A stretch of DNA of 21,778 nt from Muribaculaceae bacterium (GTDB lineage: Bacteria; Bacteroidota; Bacteroidia; Bacteroidales; Muribaculaceae), in assembly GCA_009775375.1 (NCBI GenBank), contig VSPO01000051.1, positions 1-21,778 of the forward strand. Reading direction: 5' to 3'. Positions within the stretch are counted from its first letter, which is position 1, and the number at the start of each line of letters is the position of its first letter. This document shows, piece after piece, positions 6,036 through 14,806 of this stretch. The position numbers were made by a program, and so were the translations under genes. The notes beneath the pieces were generated by a model. It did not search any database, was not told where the DNA came from, and saw nothing but the letters and a program-made list of their open reading frames with translations.

Positions 6036-7082
6036 ATGGAATCCACTATAACCTTCAATATCAAGAAACCTTCCGGGGAGATTTGCCCGGCAATAAAGAA
6101 CAAAATCGACTGCCTCACGAAACCGCTCGGCTCATTGGGCCGGCTTGAATCGCTGGCACTGAAGATCGGCACCATCCAGCAGACCCTCTCCCCCACTCTT
6201 AGGAATCCGCACAATATTCTTTTCGCAGCCGACCACGGCGTGATTGAGGAGGGAGTCAGCGTCTCTCCAAAGGAGGTCACGTGGCAACAGCTTTCCCATT
6301 TCTCCAAAGGGGGAGCGGGAATCAACTTCCTATGCAATCAGCATGGCTTCAAGCTCGTGCTCGTGGACGCAGGCGTGGATTACGACATTCCCACCGGGCG
6401 AGGCATAATCGACTGCAAAATCAGGAAATCCACACGTAATTTTCTTCATGGCCCGGCAATGACGGAAGATGAATTCCGGCTTGCCCTAAGGCGAGGTTCC
6501 GAAGTCGTGGAAGACGTATTCAAATCAGGGTGTAATGTCGTGAGCTTCGGCGAGATGGGGAGCGGCAACACCTCCTCTTCATCCATGTGGATGCATGTGT
6601 TCACCGGGATACCATTGGCCGACTGCATCGGGGCCGGAGCCGGACTTGACCAGGCCGGAGTGAAGCACAAACTCGACGTCCTGACCCGATCCATGGAAAA
6701 TTACCGGGGAAACGGCAGCGTGGAGAACCTCATGGCATGGTTCGGAGGATATGAGATGGTGATGGCCGTCGGCGGGATGCTGAAGGCAGCCGAACTCAGG
6801 ATGGTCATAATCGTAGACGGCTTTATCATGACCGCCTGTATGCTTGCCGCTTCGCGTCTTTATCCCGACGTGCTCGAATACGCCGTGTTCAGCCACCAGG
6901 GAGATGAGTCGGGGCACAAACTTCTGCTGCGTTTTCTCGAAGCCGAACCTATCCTGAATCTCGGGCTGCGGCTCGGCGAAGGGACGGGGGCAGTATGCGC
7001 CTACCCTATTCTGGAATCGGCTGTCAGAATGATCAACGAGATGGATTCCTTTGAGGCGGTGGAGGTCACAAAGTATTTCTGA
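6036..7082 (+). CDS. cobT: Nicotinate-nucleotide:dimethylbenzimidazole phosphoribosyltransferase
   Basis: A 348-residue enzyme that moves phosphoribose from nicotinate mononucleotide to 5,6-dimethylbenzimidazole (or another base), making the alpha-ribazole phosphate lower ligand. Motifs: KPLGSLGRLE, FAADHGVIEEGVSVSP, FGEMGSGNTSSS, GAGAGLD and the catalytic Glu315 in LRLGEGTGA. The frame is open back to 5940, but that part overlaps cobU. ATG 6036, 17 bases after the cobU stop, gives the family's normal N terminus and length. No bluB or other base-making gene is in the window, so the lower ligand must be made elsewhere or imported. Confidence 0.95.
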   Translation: MESTITFNIKKPSGEICPAIKNKIDCLTKPLGSLGRLESLALKIGTIQQTLSPTLRNPHNILFAADHGVIEEGVSVSPKEVTWQQLSHFSKGGAGINFLCNQHGFKLVLVDAGVDYDIPTGRGIIDCKIRKSTRNFLHGPAMTEDEFRLALRRGSEVVEDVFKSGCNVVSFGEMGSGNTSSSSMWMHVFTGIPLADCIGAGAGLDQAGVKHKLDVLTRSMENYRGNGSVENLMAWFGGYEMVMAVGGMLKAAELRMVIIVDGFIMTACMLAASRLYPDVLEYAVFSHQGDESGHKLLLRFLEAEPILNLGLRLGEGTGAVCAYPILESAVRMINEMDSFEAVEVTKYF

Positions 7083-7115
7083 AAAAGGTATCCCTTAATC
7101 GAGACTCACGAGAAT

Positions 7116-7868
7116 ATGAAGAAATTGCTTGCGACCCTAAGTTTCTTCACCAGACTGCCGTTCTGGAGACTGGCCTCAATCCCGGCAGATAAATACAAGA
7201 ATGTGGTGGACCTCTGGCCGGCGGCAGGAATCCTGACCGGAGGCCTCACCGCCCTTTTTCTATGGGGAGCGTCGTTTATCGTCGCGCCATACGCAGCCGT
7301 AGCGTTGGCAATGTCATTTCGGGCGTTGCTTACCGGGGCTTTCCATGAGGATGGTCTGGCAGATTTCTTCGACGGGATGGGTGGCGGTTCGTCGCGCTCT
7401 CGCATCCTTGAGATAATGAAGGATTCGCATATCGGATCCTATGGGGTCATAGCCCTCATATTATACTACATCCTCACAATTGCGTTTATCAGTTCGCTTC
7501 CGATTGCGATAGCGTGCCTGGCAATCTTTGCATCAGATCCGTGGAGCAAATTCTGCGGCTCCTTCATAATCAACATCCTTCCCTATGCGCGCAATGAGGA
7601 GCAGGCAAAAAACAAACTCATCTACAACAGGATGGGGGCATTTACCGTCGTAATCTGTTTTCTTCTCGGATTTCTCCCCATGCTGTTCCTCCCCCGCCTT
7701 TATTGGGCTTGCGCTTTTCTGCCTTTCATTGTCGGGATGGCTCTTATCCTGCTGATGAAACGCAAGATAGGAGGCTATACAGGAGACTGCTGCGGAGCCA
7801 CGGCATTGCTATGCGAACTATCCTTCTACCTTTCGGCCGCCGTGGTCTATCACATATCCATAAGCTGA
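7116..7868 (+). CDS. cobS: Adenosylcobinamide-GDP ribazoletransferase (cobalamin synthase)
   Basis: A 250-residue polytopic inner-membrane enzyme that joins adenosylcobinamide-GDP to alpha-ribazole (phosphate), the step that completes the cobalamin skeleton. The Asp-rich, metal-binding motif FHEDGLADFFDGMGG is near residues 75-90, the N-terminal FFTRLPFW is typical, and GGYTGDCCGA lies near the C terminus. Several hydrophobic spans are visible. The length matches the family. It follows cobT by 33 bases and is 5 bases before cobC. Confidence 0.95.
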   Translation: MKKLLATLSFFTRLPFWRLASIPADKYKNVVDLWPAAGILTGGLTALFLWGASFIVAPYAAVALAMSFRALLTGAFHEDGLADFFDGMGGGSSRSRILEIMKDSHIGSYGVIALILYYILTIAFISSLPIAIACLAIFASDPWSKFCGSFIINILPYARNEEQAKNKLIYNRMGAFTVVICFLLGFLPMLFLPRLYWACAFLPFIVGMALILLMKRKIGGYTGDCCGATALLCELSFYLSAAVVYHISIS

Positions 7869-7873
7869 AAACG

Positions 7874-8419
7874 ATGGAAATCATTTTCGTCAGACATACT
7901 TCCGTCGATGTCGCCCCGGGCACATGCTATGGGCAGAGCGACGTCCCCCTGAATGAGAGTTTTCAGCAAGAAGCAGAAGCCGTCAGACAACAGCTTCTTT
8001 CGAAAGCGGAACATCCGCTGAGGGTCTATACAAGCCCGCTTTTCCGTTGCACCCGACTCGCCGAATATTGCGGATTTCCAGACGCCATCCGCGATTGCCG
8101 GCTGATGGAACTGAATTTCGGGGAATGGGAAATGCAGCGATACGACTCCATCGCCGACCCGAGGCTTGGGGAATGGTATGAAAACTGGTTTGATATGCCG
8201 ACGCCGGGAGGGGAATCGCTTCGCGACCAGCTTGAAAGAGTGAGGGATTTCATCGACGAAATCCGGGGTTGCGGCTGTGGCAACGCGATTGTTTTCACTC
8301 ACGGAGGCGTGATAGCCCTCGCCCGCTACATTGCAGGTCTTTCTGACAAAGAGACCCTCTTTTCAGGTCAACCCGAATACGGAGAAATCATAACAATAGA
8401 AATGCCCGCAACAAGCTGA
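7874..8419 (+). CDS. cobC: Alpha-ribazole phosphatase (histidine phosphatase family)
   Basis: A 181-residue phosphatase that removes the 5'-phosphate from alpha-ribazole phosphate or adenosylcobalamin phosphate. Phosphoglycerate-mutase-type motifs: Arg7-His8 (VRHT), Arg58 in SPLFRCTRL, acidic Glu79 in LMELNFGEWE, and His143 in VFTHGG. The CYGQSDVPL segment is usual in CobC. The frame opens earlier, inside cobS, but ATG 7874 is the natural start. Its last 32 bases overlap the 3' end of cbiB on the other strand, so the two cobalamin operons converge with overlapping coding ends. Confidence 0.92.
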   Translation: MEIIFVRHTSVDVAPGTCYGQSDVPLNESFQQEAEAVRQQLLSKAEHPLRVYTSPLFRCTRLAEYCGFPDAIRDCRLMELNFGEWEMQRYDSIADPRLGEWYENWFDMPTPGGESLRDQLERVRDFIDEIRGCGCGNAIVFTHGGVIALARYIAGLSDKETLFSGQPEYGEIITIEMPATS

Positions 8420-9344
8420 TCCTAAGAATCATGGGGAGAAAGACCATGACGGTCTCCGACATCATGCAAACTCTGAGAGATTTTCTCATGTCGCAATCCG
8501 TGAAATCACGGTCATGCTCCCCGATGTAAGGCTTATAGAAATCCTTGCCGAAATAGCTGTGGGTGCCGCCAAAACGGCAGTCGAGCACTCCGGCAAGTGC
8601 CGCTTCGGGATAACCGGAATTAGGGCTTGCATGACATGAGCCGTATTTAAAAATAAAAGATAATGCCCTACTCCCTCCCATGGCAGCGATGAGAAGAGCC
8701 GTAAGACGGGAAGGGATGAAGTTTGCGACATCATCTGTCCGGGCCGCTACACATCCGAATTCACGATATCTTTCGTCTCTATATCCTACCATGGAGTCGA
8801 GCGTATTCACCATTTTGTATGCCATCATCCCCGGCACTCCAAGCAGGACGTACCAGAAAAGAGGAGCCACCACACCGTCGCTCAAATTCTCGGCGAGCGT
8901 CTCAAGGGCAGCTGCCTTTATCTCTTTTTCAGATAATGAGGCCGTGTCCCGACCCACAATCCTCCCCACCTGACGACGGGCGGCATCAATTCCACGGGAA
9001 AAAGATTCGAAAACCATCCTTACCTCCTTTGCGAGGGTCGTCCCCGCCAAACAATAGAATATGAGAACCGACTTGACCACAAACGACAGTATCGGATATG
9101 GCGCAATCAGCTTTAAAATCAGGGACGTAATTGCAAAGATTCCGACAATCAGGATAAATGCCATCAATCCCCCCTTTAGCCTGCAATGTTTGTCTCGATT
9201 CCAATGTCTCGAAAAGAAAGATATCATCTTCCCGAACCCTACAACCGGATGAGGCAACCATGCCGGATCCGCAAAAATCCTGTCGAGTATCCAGCCAAAC
9301 AATAGCGGACCCGCTATATAAAAGACATCTGTCGTTATTTCCAT
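8388..9344 (-). CDS. cbiB: Adenosylcobinamide-phosphate synthase (CbiB family)
   Basis: A 318-residue inner-membrane protein that amidates adenosylcobyric acid with aminopropanol phosphate (or an analogue) from CobD. The N-terminal GWILDRIFADPAWLPHPVVGFGK is diagnostic (residues about 17-39). ALETLAENLSDGVVAPLFWY and NTLDSMVGYRDERYREFG follow, as does NSGYPEAALAG. Four or five hydrophobic spans are seen, the last at the C terminus. It is the last gene of the riboswitch-led operon. Its first 10 bases overlap the end of cobD, and its 3' end overlaps cobC. There is no intergenic room for an ordinary terminator on either strand here. Confidence 0.95.
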   Translation of the reverse strand: MEITTDVFYIAGPLLFGWILDRIFADPAWLPHPVVGFGKMISFFSRHWNRDKHCRLKGGLMAFILIVGIFAITSLILKLIAPYPILSFVVKSVLIFYCLAGTTLAKEVRMVFESFSRGIDAARRQVGRIVGRDTASLSEKEIKAAALETLAENLSDGVVAPLFWYVLLGVPGMMAYKMVNTLDSMVGYRDERYREFGCVAARTDDVANFIPSRLTALLIAAMGGSRALSFIFKYGSCHASPNSGYPEAALAGVLDCRFGGTHSYFGKDFYKPYIGEHDRDFTDCDMRKSLRVCMMSETVMVFLPMILRISLLRAFLLL

Positions 9345-10357
9345 TTCTTCATATATTCTTTTATCGCTGAAACCAGCAATGTATTTTCCTCTCTCGTCTG
9401 CGCTGCGATTCTGAAAAAACGACTGTCAAGACCCTCGAAATTCGAGGCGTCGCGGATAAGGATTCCATAATTTTCCACCAAATAGTCTTTAAGCCGGGAT
9501 GCAGGTCCATAGGATTCAGGCAATTGGAAAAGAGCGAAATTGCATTCCGATTCCTCTGAAGTTATCCCAATTGATGACAACTCCTCACGAATATATCCGA
9601 TCTCTTTATTCAATAGCCGGGCATCTATCTCATATTCCTCGCAATGACCGATAAGATAATACCCGGCGCGTATTGCCAAAGCATTGACCGACCAAGGCAT
9701 CTTCAGACGACGCAACCGGGAAGCGATGTCTTCTCCGGCAACTGCATATCCAACGCGTAGGCCGGGAATAGAAAACCTCTTGGTGAGCGAACCAAGAAGA
9801 ACGATATTCGGATGCGCCAACACCTCTTCCGGAGAAATTACGCGTCTCGTAGCATAGTCGGAATATGCCTGGTCGATTACAAATATCGTATCGCGAAATT
9901 TCTCTGCCATAGACATTATCCTTGCCGGAGGGATTATCTTTCCGGTGGGATTATTAGGGTTGCAAATCCAGACCATATCGGCTTCCGGACTTATTTCGCA
10001 GACATCTCGAAAGAATTCTATCTTATGTCCATACAGGCTACAGGCATCCTGATATTCTCTAAAGGTGGGAGCAAGAATCGCCGACTTGCCTTCATTGCAA
10101 AGGTGGGCGAGAAGATAGATGGCTTCGGTGGCGCCGTTGGTGACCACCACATTCCGTTGGCCAACCGAAAACAGGTTGCCCAGCCTTTTTTCAAGACTGA
10201 GGGCCTCCGGCTCCGGATATCGGCCGATTTCATCGCCCATACTTGCGAGTATCTTCATCAATTCCGAGTGATTCCGCCCTGAAACTATATTGGAGCTGAA
10301 ATTATGTCTTATCCTTTTGCCATAAAGGTAAAGGTCATCTCCGTGTCCGTAAACCAT
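9335..10357 (-). CDS. cobD: L-threonine-O-3-phosphate decarboxylase
   Basis: A 340-residue PLP enzyme of the aspartate aminotransferase fold. It decarboxylates threonine phosphate to aminopropanol phosphate, the linker CbiB attaches. TNGATEAIY binds the cofactor phosphate, CNPNNPTG is at 132-139, Asp162 in IDQAYSDY, and Lys193 in SLTKRFSIPGLRVGY is the Schiff-base lysine. An Arg near the C terminus (FFRIAAQT) likely holds the substrate carboxylate. Histidinol-phosphate aminotransferases look similar, but the place between cobQ and cbiB settles the call. No threonine kinase (PduX-like) gene is in the window. Confidence 0.9.
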   Translation of the reverse strand: MVYGHGDDLYLYGKRIRHNFSSNIVSGRNHSELMKILASMGDEIGRYPEPEALSLEKRLGNLFSVGQRNVVVTNGATEAIYLLAHLCNEGKSAILAPTFREYQDACSLYGHKIEFFRDVCEISPEADMVWICNPNNPTGKIIPPARIMSMAEKFRDTIFVIDQAYSDYATRRVISPEEVLAHPNIVLLGSLTKRFSIPGLRVGYAVAGEDIASRLRRLKMPWSVNALAIRAGYYLIGHCEEYEIDARLLNKEIGYIREELSSIGITSEESECNFALFQLPESYGPASRLKDYLVENYGILIRDASNFEGLDSRFFRIAAQTREENTLLVSAIKEYMKKWK

Positions 10358-10362
10358 ACTAT

Positions 10363-12429
10363 CTAAATTCGCATTATTTCGTATATCCTGTCTATATCTA
10401 TATGTTTTCTCATCTCCTCGGCCAGACGGTCATACTGGAGATTCATATATTCGTCGTGAGTCAAGGATGTGGCATCCCCAAGACCGCGCTTTCGCGAATA
10501 TGGCGAGACAAGAAGGTCGATAACCTCACTATTATCAAGACAACCATGAAGATATGTGCCCATGATTCTGTCGCTTATCCGGCAACCTTCCTTTTCTCCG
10601 TCGGCGGTAACGGCAAATTCCCGGGAAGCGGAAAAGTCTCTCTCCGACACTCCGACATGTATCTCATAGCCTTTATTGACCGTATCCGAACCGGGGAGAG
10701 AGAAGTCGGTACGCGCAATCCTCTTTTCCGCCGACAAAACAGTCTTTACCGGCAACAGTCCCAACCCCTCAATGGAGCGGCATTCCCCTTCCACTCCATC
10801 AGGATCTGATATGCACTCCCCCATCATCTGATAGCCGCCACAGATTCCAAAAACGGTTGCCCCTCTGGAGGCACAATCCAGCACAGCGTCGCGACAACCA
10901 TTGGAATTCATGGACTCAAGGTCGCTAATGGTGTTCTTGCTTCCGGGAAGAATCACGATTTCTGCCTTGCGCAGCTCTTCGGGATCGGATGTGAAATAGA
11001 GATGAACACGCGAATCCATTGACAGAGAATCGAAATCCGTGAAATTGGATATGTGAGGCACCGCCACGACAGCTACATTAACCAGATTTTCCGCCGTGGC
11101 CTTAGAATTTTTCTTTTGCAAAGACACAGAATCCTCCTCCTCAATGTGGATGTCGCTAAGATAAGGCATCACCCCCAAGACCGGAATACCTGAAGTTTTT
11201 TCAATTATTATCCTTCCCTCGTCGAAAAGGCGCAAGTCTCCCCTGAATTTGTTGATAATGACCCCGGCAATTCGCTTTCTATCTTTTTCGTCCTGAAGCA
11301 TCACAGAACCATAAACGGAGGCGAACACTCCTCCCCGATCTATGTCGGCCACAAGAATCACTTTGGCATCGGCATAATCAGCCATCGACATGTTGACTAT
11401 GTCGCGTTGCTTGAGATTAAGTTCCGCAATGCTTCCCGCCCCCTCCATAACGATTGGATTATACCTCGCTGCAAGTCTGTCGAAAGCCTCGTGCGCTATC
11501 TTCCGCAGACGCGACTTGTCGTCCGCCTGAAAATATCCATACGCCGATCGGTTCCCCTCCGGCCTGCCGTTGACAACGACCTGCGACATCATATCGCCCG
11601 AGGGCTTTAGCAAAACGGGATTCATTTCCACCAGACATTCAATTCCGCAGGCAGCAGCCTGAGCCGCCTGCGCCCGGCCAATCTCCAGACCGTCGGGAGT
11701 GACGTAGGAGTTCAAAGCCATGTTCTGCGCCTTGAAAGGAGCCGGTTGATAACCGTCCTGCCGGAAAATCCTGCATAGTCCGGCGGCAAGAACGCTCTTG
11801 CCCACATCGCTGCCGGTGCCTCCGAGCATAATGGGTCGTAATTTTTCCATCTTCATCATTTCTTTATGAATTACATTAAATGGACTCCATATCTCATTCT
11901 GAAAGCCTGATTCCGCGTTTATCTCGCGGGCAAGCGCGAAAAGATAATCCGAAAGTCTGTTGACATAACTCATTATCTCATCGCCGACAGGATCCTCTTT
12001 ATCCAGACGCCACAAAGCACGCTCCGCCCTGCGGCATAACGTACGCGCATAATGAGCCGTAGCCCCTGCGACCGTGCCTGAAGGTAACACGAAATGCTGG
12101 GTCAGAACTCCACTCTCCTGAATAGCATCGATTTTTCTTTCAAGCTCTTCAACCGCATTTTCCGACAATCTTCTCGGATTGTTTTTTCTTTCTTCATAAG
12201 GCGTGGCAACAAGGCTCATCAGCGACATAAGATCGCTCTGGACTTTTAACAGGAAATCTGTCTTATCCCCCTTGTCCTCGGCTCTTAGGATTGCTCTCAA
12301 TACTCCAAGACAAGCATTCAGCTCATCAAGAGAGCCGTTTGCTTCAATTCGGATATCTGTCTTGCTGACCTTTTTCCCTCCTCTTATAGAGGTCATGCCC
12401 CTATCTCCCGAACGCGTGTAGATTCTCAT
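10363..12429 (-). CDS. Fused PduO-type corrinoid adenosyltransferase and cobyric acid synthase
   Basis: A 688-residue two-enzyme protein. Residues 1 to about 185 are a PduO-type ATP:cob(I)alamin adenosyltransferase: TRSGDRGMTS near the N terminus, GSLDELNACLG, HFVLPSG, ARTLCRRAER and VNRLSDYLFALAR. Residues about 197-688 are CobQ/CbiP: P-loop GGTGSDVGKS, FKAQNMALNSYVT, EIGRAQAAQA, and a glutamine amidotransferase half with Cys530 in GICGGYQMMG and His628 in GTYLHG. CobQ makes four glutamine-dependent amidations of adenosylated cobyrinate a,c-diamide, the product of the adenosyltransferase. The frame passes through residues 186-196 without interruption, and Met191, Met192 and Met194 mark where a separate cobQ could start. 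It lies 20 bases after cbiA. Both halves keep their motifs, so both are probably active. Confidence 0.9.
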   Translation of the reverse strand: MRIYTRSGDRGMTSIRGGKKVSKTDIRIEANGSLDELNACLGVLRAILRAEDKGDKTDFLLKVQSDLMSLMSLVATPYEERKNNPRRLSENAVEELERKIDAIQESGVLTQHFVLPSGTVAGATAHYARTLCRRAERALWRLDKEDPVGDEIMSYVNRLSDYLFALAREINAESGFQNEIWSPFNVIHKEMMKMEKLRPIMLGGTGSDVGKSVLAAGLCRIFRQDGYQPAPFKAQNMALNSYVTPDGLEIGRAQAAQAAACGIECLVEMNPVLLKPSGDMMSQVVVNGRPEGNRSAYGYFQADDKSRLRKIAHEAFDRLAARYNPIVMEGAGSIAELNLKQRDIVNMSMADYADAKVILVADIDRGGVFASVYGSVMLQDEKDRKRIAGVIINKFRGDLRLFDEGRIIIEKTSGIPVLGVMPYLSDIHIEEEDSVSLQKKNSKATAENLVNVAVVAVPHISNFTDFDSLSMDSRVHLYFTSDPEELRKAEIVILPGSKNTISDLESMNSNGCRDAVLDCASRGATVFGICGGYQMMGECISDPDGVEGECRSIEGLGLLPVKTVLSAEKRIARTDFSLPGSDTVNKGYEIHVGVSERDFSASREFAVTADGEKEGCRISDRIMGTYLHGCLDNSEVIDLLVSPYSRKRGLGDATSLTHDEYMNLQYDRLAEEMRKHIDIDRIYEIMRI

Positions 12430-12449
12430 AACAAATTTCTCTAAATAAC

Positions 12450-13793
12450 TTATTTGCCGAACAATGTAGTCATCAGTCGGTTAGCGGTCTGCTGTTCTCC
12501 CCAATATAAATGCGTATATCCGGCAACAGTGTTTCTCACTCTATACATTCCTACGGGCATTCTCTTTCCCCTCACATCCGTTTGCGAGGATATCGAAGGG
12601 AGAGCCTCGGGATTCACCACGCTTGAATAGTGAAATTCATGCCCTCTTATTTCCATTCCCGGAAGCATTACCCTCCTGTAGCCAAGCGTGAGGCGGGGAG
12701 ACGCCATCGTAGCTTTGAACGGAAGAATCCCGCACATCCCAATCCCATCTATGCTCTTAGAAAGATATAGAAATCCGCCACATTCTCCATAAATCATCCC
12801 TCCCCCCTCCGCAAACTTTCTCACGGAATCCATCATGCCTCGATTCTTCGAAAGCCTTTCGGCATAAATTTCAGGATACCCTCCGGGGAAATAGATAAGA
12901 TCAGCATTCGGAAGCGAAGCGTCCTCAAGTGGAGAGAATTCAACCACCGAACCCTCGTCGCCACAAAGCCTTCTGAATGACTTTATATTTTCAGGATAAA
13001 TAAAATTAAAAGCCTCGTCATGAGCCACGGCAATTCTTTTCCCCCTCAGGAAAGAATCGAAGAAAGGGAAATCGTCCACATTTGTCGAAATGGACATTGT
13101 CTTTCCACCACCGCATTCAGTCAACCTCAGCAGACGGTCGAGATCGACACCCTCCTCAACCGCGTTGGCGGCGTTAGCGATATATTTCTCTATATCGGCC
13201 GGATTATCCATGGCAAGCCCAAGATACCTCGATGGAGTCGCAAGATCGCGTCGGCTCATTATATGACCGACGTATTCCACGCCCCCGTCTTGTGCCGCCC
13301 TCTTAAGGAGCGACAGATGATTCTCGGAAGTCACATTATTGAATATCACTCCTTTTACGTTCACAGAGGATTCAAATGTGCGCATTCCTGAAATAACGGC
13401 GGCAAGAGAATAAGCCGACGATCTGGCGTCTATGACCAGAATGACGGGCAGCCGAAGCATGGATGCCACGTCGGCAGCACTACCCTTTTTACAGTCGTAG
13501 CCGTCGAAAAGACCCATCACCCCTTCCACGACACCTACCTCAGCTACTGAAAAATTCTCATCAAAGAGTTTTGCAACATGTTCTTTACCCGACATGAAAA
13601 GATCGAGATTTACCGAATCTCTCCCACACGATTTCTTATGGAAGAAAGAGTCGATATAATCGGGGCCTGTTTTGAAGGGAGCACACTTGACCCCATGGCG
13701 TGTAAGCGATCTTAACAATCCGTTGCAAACCGTAGTTTTTCCGCTTCCCGAGGAGACTGCCGCCAGGACAAAAGCGCTTCTAATGCTTCTCAT
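12450..13793 (-). CDS. cbiA: Cobyrinate a,c-diamide synthase
   Basis: A 447-residue glutamine- and ATP-dependent amidase of the CbiA/CobB family. It amidates the a and c carboxylates of the corrin ring. The P-loop SSGSGKTT is at 14-21, FKTGPDYIDSFFH at 40-52, the amidotransferase Cys338 in YGECGGFLYL, HEFHYS at 385-390, and a late His428 in YTHLYW. The start overlaps the btuD stop by 4 bases (13790-13793), which suggests coupled translation. No ring-forming genes (for example cbiC, cbiD or cbiE) are in the window, so the substrate comes from another locus or from salvaged incomplete corrinoids. Confidence 0.93.
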   Translation of the reverse strand: MRSIRSAFVLAAVSSGSGKTTVCNGLLRSLTRHGVKCAPFKTGPDYIDSFFHKKSCGRDSVNLDLFMSGKEHVAKLFDENFSVAEVGVVEGVMGLFDGYDCKKGSAADVASMLRLPVILVIDARSSAYSLAAVISGMRTFESSVNVKGVIFNNVTSENHLSLLKRAAQDGGVEYVGHIMSRRDLATPSRYLGLAMDNPADIEKYIANAANAVEEGVDLDRLLRLTECGGGKTMSISTNVDDFPFFDSFLRGKRIAVAHDEAFNFIYPENIKSFRRLCGDEGSVVEFSPLEDASLPNADLIYFPGGYPEIYAERLSKNRGMMDSVRKFAEGGGMIYGECGGFLYLSKSIDGIGMCGILPFKATMASPRLTLGYRRVMLPGMEIRGHEFHYSSVVNPEALPSISSQTDVRGKRMPVGMYRVRNTVAGYTHLYWGEQQTANRLMTTLFGK

Positions 13794-14806
13794 ATCTCAC
13801 TAAACCCGTGATTGTCTTTATTCTGCAATTCCTCTACGGCATCAAGCATTGCCGCTATCGAGTGGCATTCGCGCCCGTTCACGTGAATCCTGCCCGAACT
13901 GACGGCAATATCAATCCCCATCTTTTCAGAGGTAGTGAATATTCCGTTTCGATAAAGTGCTTTCCTTGCCATATTCGCGACTTCTCCCTCTCCACGCAAA
14001 GACACTTCTGATTTCATCTTTACGTCTATCTTAAACAATCCGTCGAAGGAATCGAAATAAACTCCGGGTCTTACAAAATATTCCGACAACTTTCCGGAAA
14101 GGGAAAGATCTTCCGGGACGCCTGCAGAGATTCCTATCTTCTTATCGATAAGCCAAACTTTGTCGGCAAGTTGAAGGGCAAGATCAAGGTCATGGGTGGA
14201 AAGGAATATTGTCTTGTCAAGCTTTCTTGATAGGGAGAAAAGCAACTGCATGATATCCACTTTGCTGGGAAAGTCGAGAAATGCGGTGGGTTCGTCGAGG
14301 AAAATCACCGGGGTCTCCTGGGCGAATGCCTTTGCTATCATCACTTTCTGTCGCTCTCCATCGCTGAGAGTATGCACCATTCTGTGTCTCAAGGCATCTA
14401 TCCCGGTCAGGCTGATGGCAGACTCAACGGCTTTATAATCCATCTCATTCAACCTGCCCCAGAAACCCGTATACGGAGCCCTCCCCATCGAAACAAGAGT
14501 CTCCACATCCATATTCTCAAGCATCGGCTTCTCTGTAAGCACCACGCTCACCGTCCTGGCAAGGTTTCTGTCGGAATAGCGTGTGATATCCTTCCCCATT
14601 ATCTCCACCGTTCCCTTCAAGGGTTTCTGGAAGCCCGCCAACGTACGAAGCAACGTGGATTTTCCTGCTCCGTTGGGCCCGAGAAGGCACGTCAGCTCCC
14701 CGGGATAAAGACGTTCATCAAGACTGTTGGAAATGACAGAATCGCCATGTTTGTCTCGATAGCCGGTTGAAAGGCCTACAGTGCGTATTGTAGCTTCTGC
14801 TTTCAT
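13790..14806 (-). CDS. btuD: Vitamin B12 ABC importer, ATP-binding subunit
   Basis: A 338-residue ABC ATPase of the iron/B12 import class. Walker A GPNGAGKST is at 43-51, the signature LSDGERQ at 147-153, Walker B VIFLDEP at 167-173, and the switch His in STHD at 203-206. It powers BtuC at the inner membrane. The ATPase core ends near residue 255. The remaining 75-80 residues (MARKALYRNGIF, VSSGRIHVNGRE, MLDAVEELQ) form an extra alpha/beta segment that enterobacterial BtuD lacks. It overlaps btuC and cbiA by 4 bases each, so it is tightly linked to both transport and synthesis genes. Confidence 0.88.
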   Translation of the reverse strand: MKAEATIRTVGLSTGYRDKHGDSVISNSLDERLYPGELTCLLGPNGAGKSTLLRTLAGFQKPLKGTVEIMGKDITRYSDRNLARTVSVVLTEKPMLENMDVETLVSMGRAPYTGFWGRLNEMDYKAVESAISLTGIDALRHRMVHTLSDGERQKVMIAKAFAQETPVIFLDEPTAFLDFPSKVDIMQLLFSLSRKLDKTIFLSTHDLDLALQLADKVWLIDKKIGISAGVPEDLSLSGKLSEYFVRPGVYFDSFDGLFKIDVKMKSEVSLRGEGEVANMARKALYRNGIFTTSEKMGIDIAVSSGRIHVNGRECHSIAAMLDAVEELQNKDNHGFSEI

